Assembly (NCBI RefSeq): GCF_014117425.1
Contig: NZ_CP059725.1
Coordinates: 1,550,001-1,614,000, forward strand
From: Bartonella sp. HY038
Lineage (GTDB): Bacteria; Pseudomonadota; Alphaproteobacteria; Rhizobiales; Rhizobiaceae
DNA: 64,000 nucleotides
Direction of reading: 5' to 3'
In this document: positions 60,954 to 64,000 of the stretch, one piece after another
How the letters are laid out: each line of letters begins with the position of its first letter
Position numbering within the stretch: the stretch's first letter is position 1
Translations under genes and position numbers: made by a program
Notes under the pieces: generated by a model
Seen by the model: the letters and a program-made list of their open reading frames with translations, nothing else
Databases searched by the model: none
Told to the model about the DNA's origin: nothing

Positions 60954-62270
60954 ATGAGACGTTTGCATATCAATACAATGATTTATGGGTTAGGCAGCCA
61001 TATATCGGCATGGCGCCTACCTAATAGTGACCCACTCGCGGTCACCAAGCTAAATTATTGGGAAAATCTAGCCAAGAACGCTGAAACCTATGGTTTTGAT
61101 GCCTTGTTTTTTGGTGATGTACTGGCTCTTCATCATAATTCTCCGGCAGAAATTATCGGTTCACTCGATCCTATTCTTATCTTATCGGCTATTGCCTCTA
61201 TCACCCAGTCAATCGGCCTTATCGGTACTTCGTCCACGACCTATGATCACCCTTATCACATAGCCCGCAGATTTGCGTCTCTTGATCATATTAGCAATGG
61301 TCGAGCAGGTTGGAACATAGTTACTTCATCAACTTTGTTAGAGGCTAAAAATTTTGGACGAGATGTGCTTGCTCCTCATGAAGAGCGCTACGCAAGAGCA
61401 CGTGACGTGGTTGAGGCCACATCACACCTTTGGACGAGTTGGAAACCAAATGCGCGTATAGGCGACAAAGAAAATGGTATTTACTATAGTGAGGGTGCAG
61501 TTGAAAAAGCCAATTATCGCGGCCATTACATAAGAAGTTCCGGACCACTTAATGTACCTCCGCCCCCACAAGGGCATCCTGTACTTACGCAAGGGGGCAT
61601 ATCCGATCATGGTCGAAATTTTGCCAGTCAATATGCTGACATATGCTTCACAGTACAATCCGATCTCGATGATGCAAAATTCTTTTATAAGGATATAAAG
61701 CAACGCGCACTGCAATTAGGGCGAAGCAAAGAAAAAATTTTGGTATTTCCAGGAATCGTACCGGTTATTGGCGATAGTTACGAAGCGGCAGAGCAAAAAA
61801 TTGCAAAACTCAATGACCTTGCACCTGCAAATTTTGGTTGGCATGAACTATTCAAGATATTGGGTATTGATCTCTCCTCCTATAAACTTGACGATCCGTT
61901 ACCAACATTTCTACTAGATCAGGCAGATGAACCAGAAAATTCGCACCGCGCAAGGCTTTTGCTAAAAGAAGCACGACAAAAAAATTATAGCCTACGTGAA
62001 TTCAAAGCTCGCTTTTTATGTTCACGCGGTCATTTTCTTTCAATCGGCACGCCTGATAAAATTGCTGACGACATGCAAAAATGGTTTGATGAAGAAGGAG
62101 CCGATGGCTTTAACGTTATTTTTCCAACATTGCCCGACGAACTGGACCTGTTTGGCAAAACCGTAATTCCCATCCTTGAAAAACGCCGATTACGTACACC
62201 ACCCATTGCAGGCGAAACTTTGCGGCAACGATACAATCTGCCTGACTATGAGTTAACAAGGGCTGCATAA
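60954..62270 (+). CDS. Flavin-dependent monooxygenase, NtaA/SnaA/DszA family
   Basis: 438-residue TIM-barrel enzyme of the bacterial luciferase-like superfamily, in the nitrilotriacetate monooxygenase A branch. It would use FMNH2 supplied by a separate reductase to oxidise an unknown substrate. Family features are HINTMIYGLGSHISAWRLPNSD at the start, the GRAGWNIVTSS stretch near 115-125, HEERYARARDVVEATSHLW, PVLTQGGISDHGRNFASQYAD and the ending RQRYNLPDYEL. The barrel is complete. No flavin reductase or sulfonate/ABC uptake gene lies next to it, so the substrate cannot be guessed; an acquired accessory gene is possible. Confidence 0.9.
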   Translation: MRRLHINTMIYGLGSHISAWRLPNSDPLAVTKLNYWENLAKNAETYGFDALFFGDVLALHHNSPAEIIGSLDPILILSAIASITQSIGLIGTSSTTYDHPYHIARRFASLDHISNGRAGWNIVTSSTLLEAKNFGRDVLAPHEERYARARDVVEATSHLWTSWKPNARIGDKENGIYYSEGAVEKANYRGHYIRSSGPLNVPPPPQGHPVLTQGGISDHGRNFASQYADICFTVQSDLDDAKFFYKDIKQRALQLGRSKEKILVFPGIVPVIGDSYEAAEQKIAKLNDLAPANFGWHELFKILGIDLSSYKLDDPLPTFLLDQADEPENSHRARLLLKEARQKNYSLREFKARFLCSRGHFLSIGTPDKIADDMQKWFDEEGADGFNVIFPTLPDELDLFGKTVIPILEKRRLRTPPIAGETLRQRYNLPDYELTRAA

Positions 62271-62407
62271 TAGGACAATATTTATATTACGTTCTATTGA
62301 GAAAGACTGTGCTCACTATCTAGACGTAATTTTCCCTGTCATTTGACTGGAGCCTTTTCAAGGCAGCCCCCATAAAATTTGTCAATTTATACTTCAATAA
62401 AGAGAGA

Positions 62408-63793
62408 TTAATCTTCGGCCACTGGTAAATAAATGCGAATACGCAAGCCCCCCAATTGAGAGCGATCAAGTTTAAGTTCGCCACCATATTCTCGCACCGT
62501 ATCAACGACAATAGACAAGCCCAATCCGGTACCCGGAACAGTTTCATCTAACCGCCTACCCCGCTTTAAAGCTTCATTGACGTCATCGTCCTTTAGCCCT
62601 GGTCCATCATCTTCAATGCAAATTAAAAACCTTTTTTGGGATTTATCATCACGATGTAATGGAGCTACTTCAATTTTTATAAAATCCATCGCCCATTTGG
62701 CAGCATTTTCCAAAAGATTACCAATAATTTCTTCAATATCTTCTTTTTCACCGGCAAAAATAATTTGCTCTTCTGGAAAATAACTTTCAATTTTCTTATC
62801 GGGATTAAGTTTACGCATAACTCGAATAATCGGCTCTAACGTAGGCACAATGGCGGTGCGATAAACAACACTATCACGTTGAGCAGCAATTCTTGCTCGT
62901 TCAAGATAATGTCTAATCTGTGTTTGCATTGCCAAGCTTTGCTCCCGAATTATCTTACCCTGTTGACCGCCAATTTTTTCTGATTCATTACTTAAAACAG
63001 CTAATGGGGTCTTAAGTGAATGAGCAAGATTACCAACTTGGGTGCGAAAACGCTCCACAATACGTTGATTATTATCGATGAGCGCATTCATCTCACGCGC
63101 AAGAGGTGCAATTTCTAGCGGCAAATTTGTATCAAGCCGATCTGCTTTACCCGTACGAATAGCCTTTAAGGTTTTACGCACCCTAAAGAGCGGTGAAAGA
63201 CCAAGCAATATAACAATAACATTGATAATGATACTGGCGATACAAAGGCCAACAAGATAAAAACTCATTGTATCACGGAATTTTATAAATTGTTTTTCAA
63301 CTTCATAAAGATTGCCAATGATGCGAAACCTTGCCACTCGATCTTCCTGATCAAGTAGCACATCGCCTTCTACAACCAATACATCCTGCCCTTGAAAGCC
63401 TTTGGCAGTGTAAGAGCGCATAAAGTGGCTATCAAAAGGCACGTCACTTTCAGAAGGTGACAATACACGCCCAGCCCCACTACTATAGGACTGTAACCTG
63501 CCACGCAAATTAGAAGAAACAGCTGTTACTTCCCAAAACCAACCCGAATTTGCATCGGTATATCTTATATCGCCAAGCTCTGGCTTACCACGCAAAACAC
63601 CTTGCGGCGAAACATCTACAAAACCGATAAGTGAGTATAAATGGGCAGATAACAAATCTTCAAAGCTTTGTTCATTTGCTTCACGATAAAGGGCTGATGC
63701 AGTAAAGGCGACAATTATCAAAGCCACCATCACCCAAAGGGTTGAGAACAACCCCAAGCGTAAGGTAAAAGATCTTCTGGAAAAAAAATTCAA
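62408..63793 (-). CDS. Sensor histidine kinase (FeuQ/PhoQ-like)
   Basis: 461 residues. Transmembrane helices at about 13-34 and 178-199 enclose a 140-residue periplasmic sensor. A HAMP region (about 200-252) leads to the H-box NLAHSLKTPLAVL with His258. The HATPase domain has N-box EIIGNLLENAAKWA, G1 EDDGPGLKDDD and G2 GTGLGLSIVVDT. NLAHSLKTPLA is characteristic of the PhoQ/FeuQ branch; in rhizobia and Brucella FeuPQ controls osmotic-stress and cyclic-glucan export genes. The kinase starts 67 bases after the response regulator stop, so the two are one operon. Confidence 0.88.
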   Translation of the reverse strand: MNFFSRRSFTLRLGLFSTLWVMVALIIVAFTASALYREANEQSFEDLLSAHLYSLIGFVDVSPQGVLRGKPELGDIRYTDANSGWFWEVTAVSSNLRGRLQSYSSGAGRVLSPSESDVPFDSHFMRSYTAKGFQGQDVLVVEGDVLLDQEDRVARFRIIGNLYEVEKQFIKFRDTMSFYLVGLCIASIIINVIVILLGLSPLFRVRKTLKAIRTGKADRLDTNLPLEIAPLAREMNALIDNNQRIVERFRTQVGNLAHSLKTPLAVLSNESEKIGGQQGKIIREQSLAMQTQIRHYLERARIAAQRDSVVYRTAIVPTLEPIIRVMRKLNPDKKIESYFPEEQIIFAGEKEDIEEIIGNLLENAAKWAMDFIKIEVAPLHRDDKSQKRFLICIEDDGPGLKDDDVNEALKRGRRLDETVPGTGLGLSIVVDTVREYGGELKLDRSQLGGLRIRIYLPVAED

Positions 63794-63860
63794 AACAGCG
63801 CCTTTGGTGATTTTTACCTCGATAAAAAAGCAAATGGAAAGATTAGATAAAAGCTACTTA

Positions 63861-64000
63861 CTATACAGCAGATGGCTTCTTTAACCGATAGCCCATACCA
63901 CGAATAGTCTCAATAACATCAACACCGAGCTTTTTACGCAAACGCCCAACAAAAACCTCAATAGTATTGGAATCGCGATCAAAATCTTGATCATATAAAT
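63861..64000 (-). CDS. OmpR/PhoB-type response regulator, C-terminal fragment
   Basis: The frame enters from the right edge and ends at the TAG at 63861-63863; 45 complete codons are visible. They form the end of a winged-helix DNA-binding domain: [20 protein letters not shown] is the recognition-helix region and [11 protein letters not shown] the final wing. This is the cognate regulator of the kinase directly downstream, probably FeuP/PhoP-like. The receiver domain lies outside the window. Confidence 0.9.
   Translation of the reverse strand, partial: LYDQDFDRDSNTIEVFVGRLRKKLGVDVIETIRGMGYRLKKPSAV

Noticed and set aside
1..64000. CRISPR array, prophage, toxin-antitoxin or defence island
   Set aside because: No regularly spaced repeats, no phage structural or integrase genes and no recognisable defence genes; almost all genes are housekeeping or envelope functions.

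Overview
The window looks like chromosomal DNA of an alphaproteobacterium of the order Hyphomicrobiales (Rhizobiales), closest in gene content and short-range gene order to the Bartonellaceae/Brucellaceae. The sequence is AT-rich (roughly 40% G+C by eye). Supporting signs are the surA-pdxA-rsmA, rseP/bamA-lpxD-fabZ-lpxA, dgt/erpA-argS-SPOR, proS-lolC-lolD, purM-purN/perM-hdaA and ccmI-ccmE-ccmF-ccmH blocks, the short alphaproteobacterial ProS, a GTTC-N7-GTTC LexA box at uvrA and a rhizobial-type TGA-N9-TCA iron box at a TonB receptor. No rRNA, recognisable tRNA, CRISPR array or intact mobile element was seen.

Layout: 1-2.2 kb holds the end of a SurA-like chaperone, pdxA and rsmA. 2.2-3.3 kb is non-coding with a piece of an IS5-family transposase. 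3.3-10 kb on the minus strand is an envelope cluster (rseP, bamA, lpxD, fabZ, lpxA) that lacks the usual lpxI-lpxB tail and cdsA head. 10.2-16.5 kb on the minus strand is dgt, argS and a very large SPOR-domain protein, with erpA divergent at 16.7 kb. 17.2-31.4 kb holds a secreted protein, an AbrB-type membrane protein, bpt, thrS, a secreted unknown, ssb, uvrA, tspO and parC. 31.4-34.8 kb is sparsely coding: a HIT protein, a heavily decayed IS5-family transposase and an orphan amino-acid ABC ATPase. 34.8-49.5 kb holds lolD, lolC, proS, a candidate structured small RNA, a frameshifted anmK, tyrS, purN, purM, perM, hdaA, an M16 peptidase, a HAD phosphatase, ribF and an aspartic protease.

49.6-53.7 kb is a four-gene cytochrome c maturation operon. 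54-62.3 kb is more accessory: a siderophore receptor, a zinc alcohol dehydrogenase, a cupin, an L,D-transpeptidase, a small lipoprotein and a flavin monooxygenase. The window ends inside an OmpR-type response regulator upstream of its histidine kinase (FeuPQ/PhoPQ-like).

The dominant theme is envelope construction: lipid A (lpxA/lpxD), outer-membrane protein assembly (bamA, surA), lipoprotein export (lolCD), peptidoglycan crosslinking and recycling (L,D-transpeptidase, anmK) and cytochrome c biogenesis, with translation and replication housekeeping between. Several conserved blocks end abruptly where their usual neighbours are missing, which with the two decayed transposases suggests a rearranged genome. 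I found no clearly new multigene system. The best leads are a structured RNA with its own terminator at about 38.33-38.47 kb, an lpxD ribosome-binding site inside a hairpin, the iron box at the siderophore receptor and the anmK frameshift.
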